From Diplocloster agilis (GTDB taxonomy: Bacteria > Bacillota > Clostridia > Lachnospirales > Lachnospiraceae): 64,000 nt of DNA. Made by a program: the position numbers and the translations under genes. The notes beneath the pieces are model-generated. The model made no database searches. It was not told the DNA's origin and saw nothing but the letters and a program-made list of their open reading frames with translations. The stretch's first letter is position 1. Every line of letters starts with the position of its first letter. The stretch is from contig NZ_JAHQCW010000033.1 of assembly GCF_019042275.1 (NCBI RefSeq), positions 1 through 64,000 of the forward strand, read 5' to 3'. This document shows, in pieces, positions 39,800 to 48,763 of this stretch.

Positions 39800-40353
39800 T
39801 CTATCTGCAATTATTTATCGAATTCTTTAAAACCGGCTTATTCGCTCTGGGAGGAGGACTGGCCACTCTTCCATTTTTAATGGAGCTGACGGAGCGGTAT
39901 GACTGGTTCACTAAGGCCCAGCTTACGGATATGATAGCCGTCAGTGAGAGCACTCCGGGACCGATCGGCGTCAATATGGCAACCTACGCAGGTTTCCATA
40001 CGGCGGGTATTCCAGGCGCGGTTACGGCCACCATGGCCCTGGTGCTTCCCAGCATCCTGATTATCGTTCTGATTGCGAAATTCCTGTCCGGCTTCAGTGA
40101 AAACCGTATCGTACAGGCCGTATTCTATGGAATCCGGCCGGCCGTGGCCGCGCTCATCGCTTCCGCGGTATTCGGCCTGTTCAAGACTTCTCTGTTGCTA
40201 TATACGGAATCCGGGACCCTTACACCGGCCTGGGGTATCATTCTTCTGGCCCTCATAACCTTTGTCCTTCTGAATATACCCAGACTTAAAAAGCTGCATC
40301 CCATTATTTTTCTCATCTTCGGAGCTGTAATGGGTATTCTTTTCCGGCTGTAG
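39796..40353 (+). CDS. chromate transporter family protein, second half
   Basis: 185 residues, the second CHR half, with LGGGLATLPFLMELTE, ESTPGPIGVNMATYAGF and about five membrane helices. Its start codon overlaps the stop of the first half (ATGA), so the two are made together and probably form a heterodimer. The true substrate is not known. It ends 11 bases from the convergent hemW stop without an obvious terminator. Confidence 0.88.
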   Translation: MIYLQLFIEFFKTGLFALGGGLATLPFLMELTERYDWFTKAQLTDMIAVSESTPGPIGVNMATYAGFHTAGIPGAVTATMALVLPSILIIVLIAKFLSGFSENRIVQAVFYGIRPAVAALIASAVFGLFKTSLLLYTESGTLTPAWGIILLALITFVLLNIPRLKKLHPIIFLIFGAVMGILFRL

Positions 40354-40364
40354 CCCGTACTCCT

Positions 40365-41519
40365 TCAGAATAAAAAACTGGCCATGACATAATTGCTGAC
40401 GTCGATCCCCTTATCGGAAAGGAAGATCCGGTTCTTTTCCCGGATCAGGAGCCCCTGGTCCTCCAGTTTTCGGAACACGGAAGCATAGATATCCCAGAAG
40501 CTGCGGTGAAACTGATCGTGGAATTCTCCCAGGGAGATTCCCTCCATCATACGAAGGCCCAGGAACATGAATTCTTCCATCTGATCGGCAGCGGTCAGGG
40601 TCACCAGATCTTCATAGACGTACTTTTTGGTCAGATAGGTCTGCATATCTTTCGTGACCGTGAACCTCTGGTTTTCCATCAGGGAGGCGGCTCCCAGACC
40701 GTAGCCCAGATAATCGCCGCGCTTCCAGTAGGTGATGTTGTGCCGGCATTCATATCCCGGTCTGGCATAGTTGGAGATCTCATAGCGGCGGTACCCGAAC
40801 TCGTCCAGGATTGCCGCGGTGTCGTAATACATCTGCCGTTCTGCCTCTTCACTGGGCAGCTGACCGGGGTCCTCTCCTCTGTCACGCCGCGCCACGTCCT
40901 CTTTATATAATAGGTAGAAAGGCGTTTCTTCCTCGATCATAAGTCCATAGGCCGAGATATGCTGGGGGTGCAGCGCAGCTGTTTTTTTGAGCGTCTGTTT
41001 CCAGGAATCCGGGGATTGTCCGGGCAGGCCCGACATCAGATCGATGTTAATATTTTCAAAGCCAGCTTTTCTGGCCTGTTCATAATTTTCCAGGAATTCT
41101 TCGTAGGTATGAATCCTGCCCAGAAGCTTTAATTCTTCATCCTTCGTGGACTGAAGGCCTATGCTTAAGCGGTTGATGCCCATGTTCCGGTAGGCCGACA
41201 GTTTTTCCGGGTTAAGTGTGCCCGGATTTGCCTCGATGGTGATTTCCGCGTCGGATTCCACCTCATATAGATCGAAGAGCTTGTCCATGAGTTTGTCCAT
41301 CAGCGGCGCGGGCAGGATGGACGGGGTTCCGCCTCCGAAAAATATGGTGTGAACCCGGTATTGGCCGGCAGCCTCCCGGGTCCGCTCCATTTTCTGGAGC
41401 AGGGTCCGCACATAGCGCTCCTGCTCCTCCTCAGAGCCTGACTTGGACAAGAAGTCGCAGTAGCCGCATTTTTTTACACAGAATGGTATATGGATATAAA
41501 TGCTCAGATCTTTTTTCAT
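40365..41519 (-). CDS. hemW: radical SAM protein HemW
   Basis: A 384-residue homologue of oxygen-independent coproporphyrinogen oxidase that acts as a heme chaperone rather than as HemN. The radical-SAM cluster motif CVKKCGYCDF is near residue 15. FFGGGTPS, EANPGTL and INRLSIGLQS follow, with a HemN-type C-terminal domain. It starts immediately at the lepA stop codon, so it is coupled to lepA, the usual order in Firmicutes. Confidence 0.95.
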   Translation of the reverse strand: MKKDLSIYIHIPFCVKKCGYCDFLSKSGSEEEQERYVRTLLQKMERTREAAGQYRVHTIFFGGGTPSILPAPLMDKLMDKLFDLYEVESDAEITIEANPGTLNPEKLSAYRNMGINRLSIGLQSTKDEELKLLGRIHTYEEFLENYEQARKAGFENINIDLMSGLPGQSPDSWKQTLKKTAALHPQHISAYGLMIEEETPFYLLYKEDVARRDRGEDPGQLPSEEAERQMYYDTAAILDEFGYRRYEISNYARPGYECRHNITYWKRGDYLGYGLGAASLMENQRFTVTKDMQTYLTKKYVYEDLVTLTAADQMEEFMFLGLRMMEGISLGEFHDQFHRSFWDIYASVFRKLEDQGLLIREKNRIFLSDKGIDVSNYVMASFLF

Positions 41520-43334
41520 CTATTTGTCATCCAGTTTGAGTACACTCATAAATGCTTTTTGCGGGATCTCTACATTGCCCACCTGACGCATTCTCTTCTT
41601 TCCTTCTTTTTGTTTCTCCAGCAATTTTTTCTTACGGGTAATATCACCGCCGTAACATTTGGCCAGCACGTCTTTTCGCATGGCTTTTACGGTTTCCCGG
41701 GCGATGATCTTACTGCCGATAGCCGCCTGGATCGGAATCTCGAACAATTGGCGGGGGATCTCTTCTTTTAGCTTTTCGCACATTCTGCGTCCCCGCTCAT
41801 AGGCGGTTCCCGCGTGAACGATAAAGGAGAGGGCGTCGACTTCTTCCCGGTTGATCAGGATATCCAGCTTGACCAGTTCCGAGCGCTCATATCCCTTCAT
41901 TTCATAGTCGAAGGATGCGTAGCCTCTGGATCTGGATTTCAGTGCGTCGAAGAAATCGTAGATGATTTCGTTTAATGGCAGGTCGTATTTTAAAACCGCA
42001 CGGGTTTCCTCTATATATTCCATCCCCAGATATTGTCCCCGGCGTTCCTGGCACAGATCCATGATGGCGCCGATAAACTCCGTGGTCACCATGACTTCTG
42101 CGCTGACCATGGGTTCTTCCATATATTCGATCTCGGAAGGATCCGGCATGTTGGAGGGATTGGTCAATTCCACTACCTCCCCGTTGGTTTTGTATATCTT
42201 ATAGATAACTCCGGGCGCCGTGGTCACCAGATCGAGATTGTATTCCCGTTCCAGGCGCTCCTGGATAATCTCCAGATGCAAAAGCCCCAGGAAGCCGCAC
42301 CGGAAACCAAAGCCAAGCGCTACGGAAGTCTCCGGTTCGAACTGGAGGGAGGCGTCGTTGAGCTGGAGTTTCTCAAGCGCATCCCGCAAATCGGGATATT
42401 TCGCCCCGTCGGCCGGGTACATGCCGCAGTATACCATGGGATTTACTTTCTTATATCCCGGCAGCGGGTGTTCGCAGGGCTGCTGCGCGTTGGTGATCGT
42501 GTCGCCCACCCGGGTATCTTTGACGTTCTTTAAGCTGGCCGTGATGTACCCTACCATCCCGGCCGATAATTCTTCACAGGGTATGAACTGTCCGGCTCCG
42601 AAGTAACCTAATTCCACGACTTCCGCTTCCGCCCCGGTCGCCATCATCCGGATCGGCGTTCCTTTGCGTACCGTGCCTTCCTTGATTCTGCAGAACACGA
42701 TAACCCCTTTGTAGGAATCGTAGAGAGAATCGAAGATCAGCGCCTGCAGCGGAGCCTCCGGATCACCTGCCGGCGCCGGTATTTTTTGAACGATCTGCTC
42801 CAGCACCTCTTCCACATTGGTCCCGTCCTTCGCTGAGATGAGCGGAGCTTCCTGTGCCTCTATTCCAATCACATCTTCTATCTCTTCGATCACCCGCTGG
42901 GGTTCCGCGCTTGGCAGGTCGATTTTATTGATCACCGGCATCACATCCAGATCGTGATCCAGGGCCAGATAGACATTGGCTAACGTCTGGGCCTCGATTC
43001 CCTGGGCAGCGTCCACCACCAGGATCGCCCCGTCGCAGGCCGCCAGGCTTCTGGATACTTCATAGTTAAAATCCACGTGTCCCGGCGTGTCGATCAGATT
43101 GAAGATATATTCTTCCCCATCCTTTGCTTTATATATGGTACGAACAGCCTGCGCCTTGATCGTGATTCCCCGCTCCCGCTCAAGCTCCATATTATCCAGC
43201 ACCTGCGCCTGCATCTCCCGGCTGGTCAAAAGCCCGGTCATCTCGATGATCCGGTCCGCCAGTGTCGATTTACCGTGGTCAATATGTGCAATAATGCAAA
43301 AATTCCGTATTTTACTCTGATCGATATGAGACAT
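41520..43334 (-). CDS. lepA: elongation factor 4 (LepA)
   Basis: A ribosome-bound GTPase that helps with back-translocation and 30S assembly. The 604-residue protein has the G1 motif AHIDHGKST at about 16-24, [19 protein letters not shown] and NKIDLPSA. Domains II and V follow, and then the LepA-specific C-terminus ending in a basic stretch. Start at 43334, six bases after AGGAGG. The open frame upstream is rejected. Confidence 0.97.
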   Translation of the reverse strand: MSHIDQSKIRNFCIIAHIDHGKSTLADRIIEMTGLLTSREMQAQVLDNMELERERGITIKAQAVRTIYKAKDGEEYIFNLIDTPGHVDFNYEVSRSLAACDGAILVVDAAQGIEAQTLANVYLALDHDLDVMPVINKIDLPSAEPQRVIEEIEDVIGIEAQEAPLISAKDGTNVEEVLEQIVQKIPAPAGDPEAPLQALIFDSLYDSYKGVIVFCRIKEGTVRKGTPIRMMATGAEAEVVELGYFGAGQFIPCEELSAGMVGYITASLKNVKDTRVGDTITNAQQPCEHPLPGYKKVNPMVYCGMYPADGAKYPDLRDALEKLQLNDASLQFEPETSVALGFGFRCGFLGLLHLEIIQERLEREYNLDLVTTAPGVIYKIYKTNGEVVELTNPSNMPDPSEIEYMEEPMVSAEVMVTTEFIGAIMDLCQERRGQYLGMEYIEETRAVLKYDLPLNEIIYDFFDALKSRSRGYASFDYEMKGYERSELVKLDILINREEVDALSFIVHAGTAYERGRRMCEKLKEEIPRQLFEIPIQAAIGSKIIARETVKAMRKDVLAKCYGGDITRKKKLLEKQKEGKKRMRQVGNVEIPQKAFMSVLKLDDK

Positions 43335-43490
43335 ATTCATCCTCCTATGGTACCGGATTCGATTGCAGATCTCCTCAGGCAGCCGTACTTTGTCGAGTAG
43401 CATTATATCACAGACCCGGGAATATTGTCCAGGCGGTTTTCCTGACCTTTTCGTGATTTATCGATGGGCTTGATTCGTCCTGATCTTACC

Positions 43491-44804
43491 TTAAGACCCT
43501 GTTAATACTTTATGTAAAATGTCGGCCAAAGGCTCCATGGCATTTTTCTCTTCCTGAAGCGTATTGGTCTGCGCCCCGCATTCCACCAGAAGGCTTCTGG
43601 GCTTGAAGTGCATGTTGTAACGGTATCCTTTCAGATAGATCTTTCTGGCCACCCCGGGATAATACTGGGCAGCTTTTAACTGGCACTGCAGGGAGAAGGC
43701 CAGGTTATCCTGGATGTAAGGGTTCGGCAGATAGGAAATATCCCCGATCTTCGTCGTCCTGGATAAGCCGTTGAAAAACATGAACTGTGCGGTGTCCTTA
43801 CCATTAATATTGGTAACCAGGTGAGTGCCTTCCGCCACTCCGTCCCTGTGCAGGTCGATCACAACTTCGATGGAAGGATTGTCGGCCAGGATCTGTGCGA
43901 TGGAGGTTTCCGCCAGTGCATACGCTTTGCTCCGGTCCAGTTTCCCATCGATCATATCGTATACTTCCGTGTGGTGTATCACATTGAAGTGATACTTATC
44001 CCGCAGCAAAGTGGTCAGATATTCCCCTACTCCCACAATGGTGGTACTGGGGTCACCGGGAATCGAGTCCACGAAGCTTTCCTGCGAATGGGTATGGTAG
44101 ATCAGGATCTGAGGGACGCTGTTGTCCTGGGCGATCCCCATATTTTCCTGAAGAAGCTGGGACGCGTTGAGCTGGCTGCTGGTAATCGTGGTTGTTTTGT
44201 CCACCACATAAAAATTATTGATCAGATAATCATAGTCATTTAATTTTTCCATGGAAATCTGATTCGTCGTCTCCTGAGCCTCCTGTATCTGAGACACATC
44301 CACCTGTTCACTGGGTGCGGGACCGGCAGCGGCGTTTTCCGCCTGCATGGCATTGGCCAGGGCAGCGGCATTTTCCTGCTGCATCGCTTCGGTTTCCATA
44401 TCGGAAGGAATCAGTTCCCCTGTCATCTCGTTTACGGCATTTTCATCGTTGGCCTCCCCCGCCAATATCATTTCATAGGTAGAGGCGCTCTCCACTTCCG
44501 TGGCGTATCCGGAGTGTTCTTCCAGATAACCAAACAGCGGAATCAGGTCAAATGCTTTTTTCGCCACATATACGCTAAAATCAGACGGCTGCTCTTCATA
44601 AGCAGCCGAATACATCAGACCTGGCAGATGCGTAGTGATGGCCTTTTTATTCAGATAACTTTCCACCTGGCCCGCCAGGTCCGAAAAACTGCCCTGCATT
44701 TGTACATTGCTCAGGGCTTTTGTTCCGTGAAATATAATATATAATCCCAGAATTAAAATCACTACCCATAGGAAGAGATTCGATATTTTCTGAAAATGGC
44801 TCAT
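43491..44804 (-). CDS. spoIIP: stage II sporulation protein P
   Basis: An amidase and endopeptidase of the engulfment complex (with SpoIID and SpoIIM) that degrades septal peptidoglycan during sporulation. The 437-residue protein has an N-terminal membrane helix at about 10-28, a long variable and partly Ala/Glu-rich middle, and a C-terminal Amidase_3-like domain with ILIYHTHSQESF, VIDLHRDG and SLLVECGAQTNT. It lies between gpr and lepA as in B. subtilis. Confidence 0.95.
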   Translation of the reverse strand: MSHFQKISNLFLWVVILILGLYIIFHGTKALSNVQMQGSFSDLAGQVESYLNKKAITTHLPGLMYSAAYEEQPSDFSVYVAKKAFDLIPLFGYLEEHSGYATEVESASTYEMILAGEANDENAVNEMTGELIPSDMETEAMQQENAAALANAMQAENAAAGPAPSEQVDVSQIQEAQETTNQISMEKLNDYDYLINNFYVVDKTTTITSSQLNASQLLQENMGIAQDNSVPQILIYHTHSQESFVDSIPGDPSTTIVGVGEYLTTLLRDKYHFNVIHHTEVYDMIDGKLDRSKAYALAETSIAQILADNPSIEVVIDLHRDGVAEGTHLVTNINGKDTAQFMFFNGLSRTTKIGDISYLPNPYIQDNLAFSLQCQLKAAQYYPGVARKIYLKGYRYNMHFKPRSLLVECGAQTNTLQEEKNAMEPLADILHKVLTGS

Positions 44805-44907
44805 TTTGTGACCACTCCGTTCTTACAAATTATATTCCCTATTCCAGGGGAATATGCTTGTAATTAAAGAGCTGTCCCAAGCCGCCTAACGGATGCGCCA
44901 GCAGGCT

Positions 44908-45867
44908 TCAGGATAATTGGAATGCCATATTCAGAGCTTCCGACACAGTAAAGCTAATTCTCTTGATCGTATCATCGATATCTTTCGGCGTCACGAACAT
45001 ACCGTTCAAATGCGGTGAGATCAGTTCCCGGATCAACTGGTATTTCTCCGAGCTGTCGAATTCCCGCCAGGTGTTGCCAAATCCCTTCATATGATCGGAT
45101 TGTTCCATGGCCTCGATCAGATTCTCCATCGTATCGTTGACAATAGTGGCCGCATCGACTACCGTTGGAATCCCGATCGCGATCACGGGAACTCCCAGCG
45201 TCTCACGGGTCAGCGCATGCCGGTGGTTGCCCACTCCTGATCCGGGATTGATGCCGGTATCCGTAATCTGTATCGTACGGCTTAATCTTTTTGTGCTTCT
45301 GGCCGCCAGGGCGTCAATAGCAATTACCAGGCTGGGCTTCGTCTCTTCCACCACTCCCCGGATAATCTCCAGAGTTTCCATACCCGTTTGAGCCATGACT
45401 CCCGGAACGATTCCGCTGATCAAATTGACTTTGTCTTTTCCCATCGCCAGTTTCCCGTATTCCTGAATGACATGCCGGGTGATCAGAAGGTTGCCTACCA
45501 CTTCCGGTCCCAGCGCATCCGGGGTGACCTCCCGGTTGCCCAGTCCCACTACCAGTATAGACTGTTCTTCCTCGGAGTGCTCGATCAGATTCCTGATATG
45601 GCCGGCCAGCACCGTGGAGATTTCCTTGTGATAATCTTCGTCGGGATCAGACATATTCGGAGCCTCCAGGGTAATATAGGTACCAATCGGTTTTCCCATG
45701 GCCTTTGCCCCTTTTTCGGTCTCGATTTTCACTTTTGTAATATGGATCTCCCGCTCCTCATCGTATTCTTCTTCCACAACGACACCCTTGATTTCCACAT
45801 CATCCTGCTCAAAACTTTCCTTTGCCTCCAGCGCCAGGTCTGTCCGCACTCTGAATTTGTCCAACAT
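44908..45867 (-). CDS. gpr: germination protease Gpr
   Basis: Degrades small acid-soluble spore proteins at germination. The 319-residue zymogen begins with FRVRTDLALEA, which resembles the SASP cleavage site that it processes in itself. The core contains VVGLGNREVTPDALGP, GIVPGVMAQTGMET, VIAIDALAARS and GINPGSGVGNHR. It precedes spoIIP on the minus strand and is divergent from rpsT. Confidence 0.95.
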   Translation of the reverse strand: MLDKFRVRTDLALEAKESFEQDDVEIKGVVVEEEYDEEREIHITKVKIETEKGAKAMGKPIGTYITLEAPNMSDPDEDYHKEISTVLAGHIRNLIEHSEEEQSILVVGLGNREVTPDALGPEVVGNLLITRHVIQEYGKLAMGKDKVNLISGIVPGVMAQTGMETLEIIRGVVEETKPSLVIAIDALAARSTKRLSRTIQITDTGINPGSGVGNHRHALTRETLGVPVIAIGIPTVVDAATIVNDTMENLIEAMEQSDHMKGFGNTWREFDSSEKYQLIRELISPHLNGMFVTPKDIDDTIKRISFTVSEALNMAFQLS

Positions 45868-45932
45868 AGTATCCTCCTTATTTATAGAAAAGACTTTAAC
45901 CGTATTTTTTACAAAAAATTGAGGATTATGTA

Positions 45933-45961
45933 TTGACAGATAAACTTCTTTGTTCTAGAAT
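45933..45961 (+). promoter_or_regulatory. rpsT promoter
   Basis: TTGACA (45933-45938), a 17-base spacer and TAGAAT (45956-45961), followed by a leader of about 95 bases. Confidence 0.8.
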
Positions 45962-46065
45962 GAATGAGTATGTTTAGCGTGATTACCGTAAGCGTCCGTG
46001 TCCGGTTATAGGGTAACCACAAAAGAATTCAAAAATCAGATTTCATTGATTTGGAGGTGTACGGA

Positions 46066-46329
46066 TTGGCTAATATTAAGTCTGCGAAGAAGAGAATTTT
46101 GGTAAATGAGACAAAAGCGGCAAGAAATAAATCGATCAAATCGGCAGTAAAGACCGCGATCAAAAAAGTCGATGCAGCCGTTGTTGCAAAAGACAAAGCT
46201 GCGGCAGATGCTGCGTTATTGGGAGCGATTTCCGCTATCGATAAAGCGACGTCCAAAGGAATTTACCATAAAAATACCGCTTCCCGTAAAGTATCCCGGT
46301 TAACAAAAGCTGTCAACAGCATTGCCTAA
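46066..46329 (+). CDS. rpsT: 30S ribosomal protein S20
   Basis: An 87-residue basic, Ala/Lys-rich helical protein with LANIKSAKKRI at the start and KGIYHKNTASRKVSRLTK near the end. It begins with TTG at 46066, placed after GGAGGTGTACGGA; the in-frame TTG at 46051 overlaps that ribosome site. A TTG start is common for rpsT. It is transcribed opposite to gpr and holA, the conserved arrangement. Confidence 0.96.
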   Translation: MANIKSAKKRILVNETKAARNKSIKSAVKTAIKKVDAAVVAKDKAAADAALLGAISAIDKATSKGIYHKNTASRKVSRLTKAVNSIA

Positions 46330-46346
46330 TCGGTTATAAGAAGCGC

Positions 46347-46382
46347 AAAACAGCCAATACCGTCATGTTGGCTGTTTTTTTG
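46347..46382 (+). terminator. rpsT terminator
   Basis: AAAACAGCCAA pairs with TTGGCTGTTTT and is followed by a T-run. Confidence 0.92.
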
Positions 46383-46397
46383 TTGTTATAGGGGGGC

Positions 46398-46760
46398 GGG
46401 AGGAGAGGGAATGGGCTGAGCGCCTGGGAGCGGTATATCCGGGGATGCTTCCGGCGGCCGGGGCCTTTTGTGTCTCCCTGGGCGCGCGGAGGGCTTGCGC
46501 TGGCGGTCGCTAAGTGGAATCGGAAAGCCGGGTTCAGGAACCGAGCCTATTCACCAGGAACACATGAGGTGTTCCCGGTTCAGAGGCTCTTGCCCGTCGG
46601 ACGTGAAGTCCGCCGTGCATCCTGAACCCGGCTTCCCGATTCCACTAAGCGGCCGCACAGCCGCCCTATGCGCGCCCAGGGAGACACAAAAGGCCCCGGC
46701 CGCCGGAAGCATCCCCGGATATACCCGCTCCCAGGCGCTCAGCCCATTCCCTCTCCTCCC
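46398..46760 (+). repeat. F1 palindromic element, full copy c
   Basis: Inverted repeat from GGGAGGAGAGGGA (46398) to TCCCTCTCCTCCC (46760). It is oriented opposite to copy b: the GCGGAGGGCTTGCGCTGG arm comes first and CCGCCCTATGCGCGCCC second. The core has GAGCCT...AGGCTC around GGAACAC-ATGAG-GTGTTCC and then CGGAC-GTGAA-GTCCG. It starts directly after the rpsT terminator and marks one edge of the collagen-like gene segment. Confidence 0.88.
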
Positions 46761-46805
46761 TTGTTTATATCGTGCTTATTTGCCATGCATCGGAGGTATT
46801 GTTCT

Positions 46806-46949
46806 ATGATAGCTGATAAACAGTATTCCTGTCAGGATTGTAGTGTTCTCCGTAGTCAAAATCTTGTTTACGTTTCCAACTATTACAGTCGCTCGGAACG
46901 TAGCAACTGCCGTACTGGCCACGGTTTGAACAACCATATTTCTAATTAG
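46806..46949 (+). CDS. possible small Cys-containing protein
   Basis: A 47-codon frame starting at an ATG preceded by GGAGG at good distance. It encodes a short polar peptide with CQDC and a later Cys ([11 protein letters not shown] near the front, [10 protein letters not shown] near the end). It overlaps the end of the convergent collagen-like gene by 4 bases. I recognise no family. Only the ribosome site and composition support it, and it could be chance. Confidence 0.3.
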   Translation: MIADKQYSCQDCSVLRSQNLVYVSNYYSRSERSNCRTGHGLNNHISN

Positions 46950-48169
46950 GAAATACGTTTCCAGACATAAACGGTAAGGTACGGTGGCATATTATTATGA
47001 GGTTGACCACTACCGGCTCCACTTGTTACAAATGACCCAGTCGAATCCCATAAGGTATCATCTGACCAAGTCGGTACGCCTCGCTTATTCCCCGAAACCG
47101 CCTTATACGGGATGGAATGATCGTGAGTGGGAATTTGGCTTAATGATAATGTAACGCTAGCGGCCCCACCCATACCTCCAGCTGGATACGAACTGCCAGC
47201 CGCTAACAGGAATCGGTCTTGTATACGTTGCCAGGTTCCGCCAAACAGCGTTCCAGGACTGGTATTGTTCACTGACATATATATGCTACCTATAGGGTGC
47301 GTTTTGTCTAATAGATTATTAGTAATGTTATTGATCGCTTGTTCTACAGTAATCTCCTTATTTGACATATAAATCATGTCTGCTTCATTAGGTCCCTGCG
47401 GTCCCATTGGTCCCTGATCGCCTTTTTCGCCTTGCTCTCCTTTCGGCCCCTGTGGACCAATCGGTCCCCTCTCACCGGTTTCACCTTTTACTCCCTGTAC
47501 TCCCGGATCTCCTTTTGGTCCAACATCCCCTTTTGGTCCTGTTGCACCTGTAGGTCCCTGCGGTCCTTCAGGTCCGGTCAATCCTCTTGGACCTGTTACA
47601 CCCTGTGGACCTTCCGGGCCAGTCAGCCCTCTTGGTCCTTGTGGACCGGTTTCACCCTGAGGTCCCTGCGGACCTACTGCCCCGGCATTGCCCTTATCCC
47701 CCTTCAAGCCCTGCGGGCCAGCTGGTCCTGTTTCTCCAAGTTCTCCTTTTAATCCCTGAGGCCCTCTTGGTCCAACAGGCCCCTGTTCGCCTGGATCTCC
47801 TTTATCGCCTTTTAAACCCTGCACTCCAGTGTCACCCTTCGGTCCTTCCGGCCCAGCAGAACCTGCTTCGCCAGCTGGTCCGACAGGTCCTTGTTCTCCA
47901 GGATCACCTTTTTCCCCTTTCAAGCCGTTCATCCAGTCGACCATAGTTCCCTGAAAACCATAATCCACCGCAATTTCATACGCCGATTTACCTTTGGCAT
48001 ATACAGTTGTTTTCTCATCTCCGATATACCAGAATCCATCAACTCCGATATGAGGCGTAACACCATCCTCACCTTTAGATGGTTTACCAGTATCGATACC
48101 GTTGATATACCAGTTTCCGTTTGTCCCGATTTCGGGAAGAAATAGTGTATAAGTACTTTGATCAGACAT
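46946..48169 (-). CDS. collagen-like protein with phage tail-collar-like C-terminus
   Basis: A 407-residue protein in three parts. Residues 1-81 form a head with two short WYI-type repeats ([23 protein letters not shown]) and [14 protein letters not shown]. Residues 82-261 are 60 unbroken Gly-X-Y triplets, which should form a collagen-type triple helix. Residues 262-407 resemble phage tail-collar or fibre tips ([46 protein letters not shown]). There is no signal peptide and no other phage gene nearby. It could be a spore-surface or cell-surface filament; the function is unproven. ATG after AAGGAGG. Confidence 0.85.
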   Translation of the reverse strand: MSDQSTYTLFLPEIGTNGNWYINGIDTGKPSKGEDGVTPHIGVDGFWYIGDEKTTVYAKGKSAYEIAVDYGFQGTMVDWMNGLKGEKGDPGEQGPVGPAGEAGSAGPEGPKGDTGVQGLKGDKGDPGEQGPVGPRGPQGLKGELGETGPAGPQGLKGDKGNAGAVGPQGPQGETGPQGPRGLTGPEGPQGVTGPRGLTGPEGPQGPTGATGPKGDVGPKGDPGVQGVKGETGERGPIGPQGPKGEQGEKGDQGPMGPQGPNEADMIYMSNKEITVEQAINNITNNLLDKTHPIGSIYMSVNNTSPGTLFGGTWQRIQDRFLLAAGSSYPAGGMGGAASVTLSLSQIPTHDHSIPYKAVSGNKRGVPTWSDDTLWDSTGSFVTSGAGSGQPHNNMPPYLTVYVWKRIS

Positions 48170-48483
48170 TAATTATCCTCCTTATAAACAAAATTAGAAC
48201 ATATGTTTGTTTTAAAATAGTCCTATGTTTTGTATATCCATCAAAAAGACACATTTAGTGTCTATTTTCAATATTCAAACTTATTTCTTCTCTTTACATT
48301 CTTCATTACGCCATTAATCAGTCATTTTAGCTAAATGCCATATTATTACCATAGTTACCGGAAGGCTCTCTGAATATATCCCATACCTGCGGACTGTGAC
48401 AGTACTTATGGCATTAGAAAATCAATACCAACTACGTTCACAATTCATACTATTTTGTAATGTGGCTGTAGCAGACCGTCGGG
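48170..48483. other. gene-free region upstream of the collagen-like gene
   Basis: AT-rich, with no supported gene. It should hold the promoter of the collagen-like gene, but no convincing consensus pair is visible. Confidence 0.4.
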
Positions 48484-48656
48484 TCGCCGGGTTTTTGGGG
48501 TCTTCCCGGAAGAGCATAGGGCGGTTGTGTATTCGCTAAGTGGAATCGAAAAAGCCAGGTTCAGGAATCCTGAACCTGGCTTTTTCGATTCCACTTAGCG
48601 GATACCAGAGCAAATCTTCCGCACTACTAGGGAGCCCCAATAGAACCCGGCGGCCG
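48484..48656 (-). repeat. F1 palindromic element, core-less copy d
   Basis: This copy keeps the arms (GCATAGGGCGGTTGTG on the left, the ATACCAGAGCAAATCTTCCGC partner on the right) but has lost the whole core. The inner arms meet in a perfect 33-base palindrome with one central base (48534-48566, 48568-48600). It marks the other edge of the collagen-like gene segment and lies opposite in orientation to copy c. Confidence 0.88.
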
Positions 48657-48763
48657 GCAACAGCCCCCTGATCTAATTTCTGACCGCAAGCCGTTTGACT
48701 CCAGTCTTTCTGCCGTCGCCCGCAGAGTCCAGCCTTGCGATGGCACGCTCCAGCCCTATAAAA

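Noticed and set aside
47400-47940. A tandem or CRISPR-like repeat array
   Set aside because: The periodicity is nine bases and in frame, caused by Gly-X-Y codons. There are no spacers and no cas genes.
47432-47946. Frames opposite the collagen-like repeats
   Set aside because: The low-complexity Gly-X-Y coding repeat leaves other frames open; the encoded peptides are simple Trp/Ser- or Leu/Pro-rich repeats.
46955-48145. A prophage at the collagen-like gene
   Set aside because: Only the C-terminal tip is phage-like. No integrase, terminase, capsid or lysis gene lies near, and core genes flank it on both sides.
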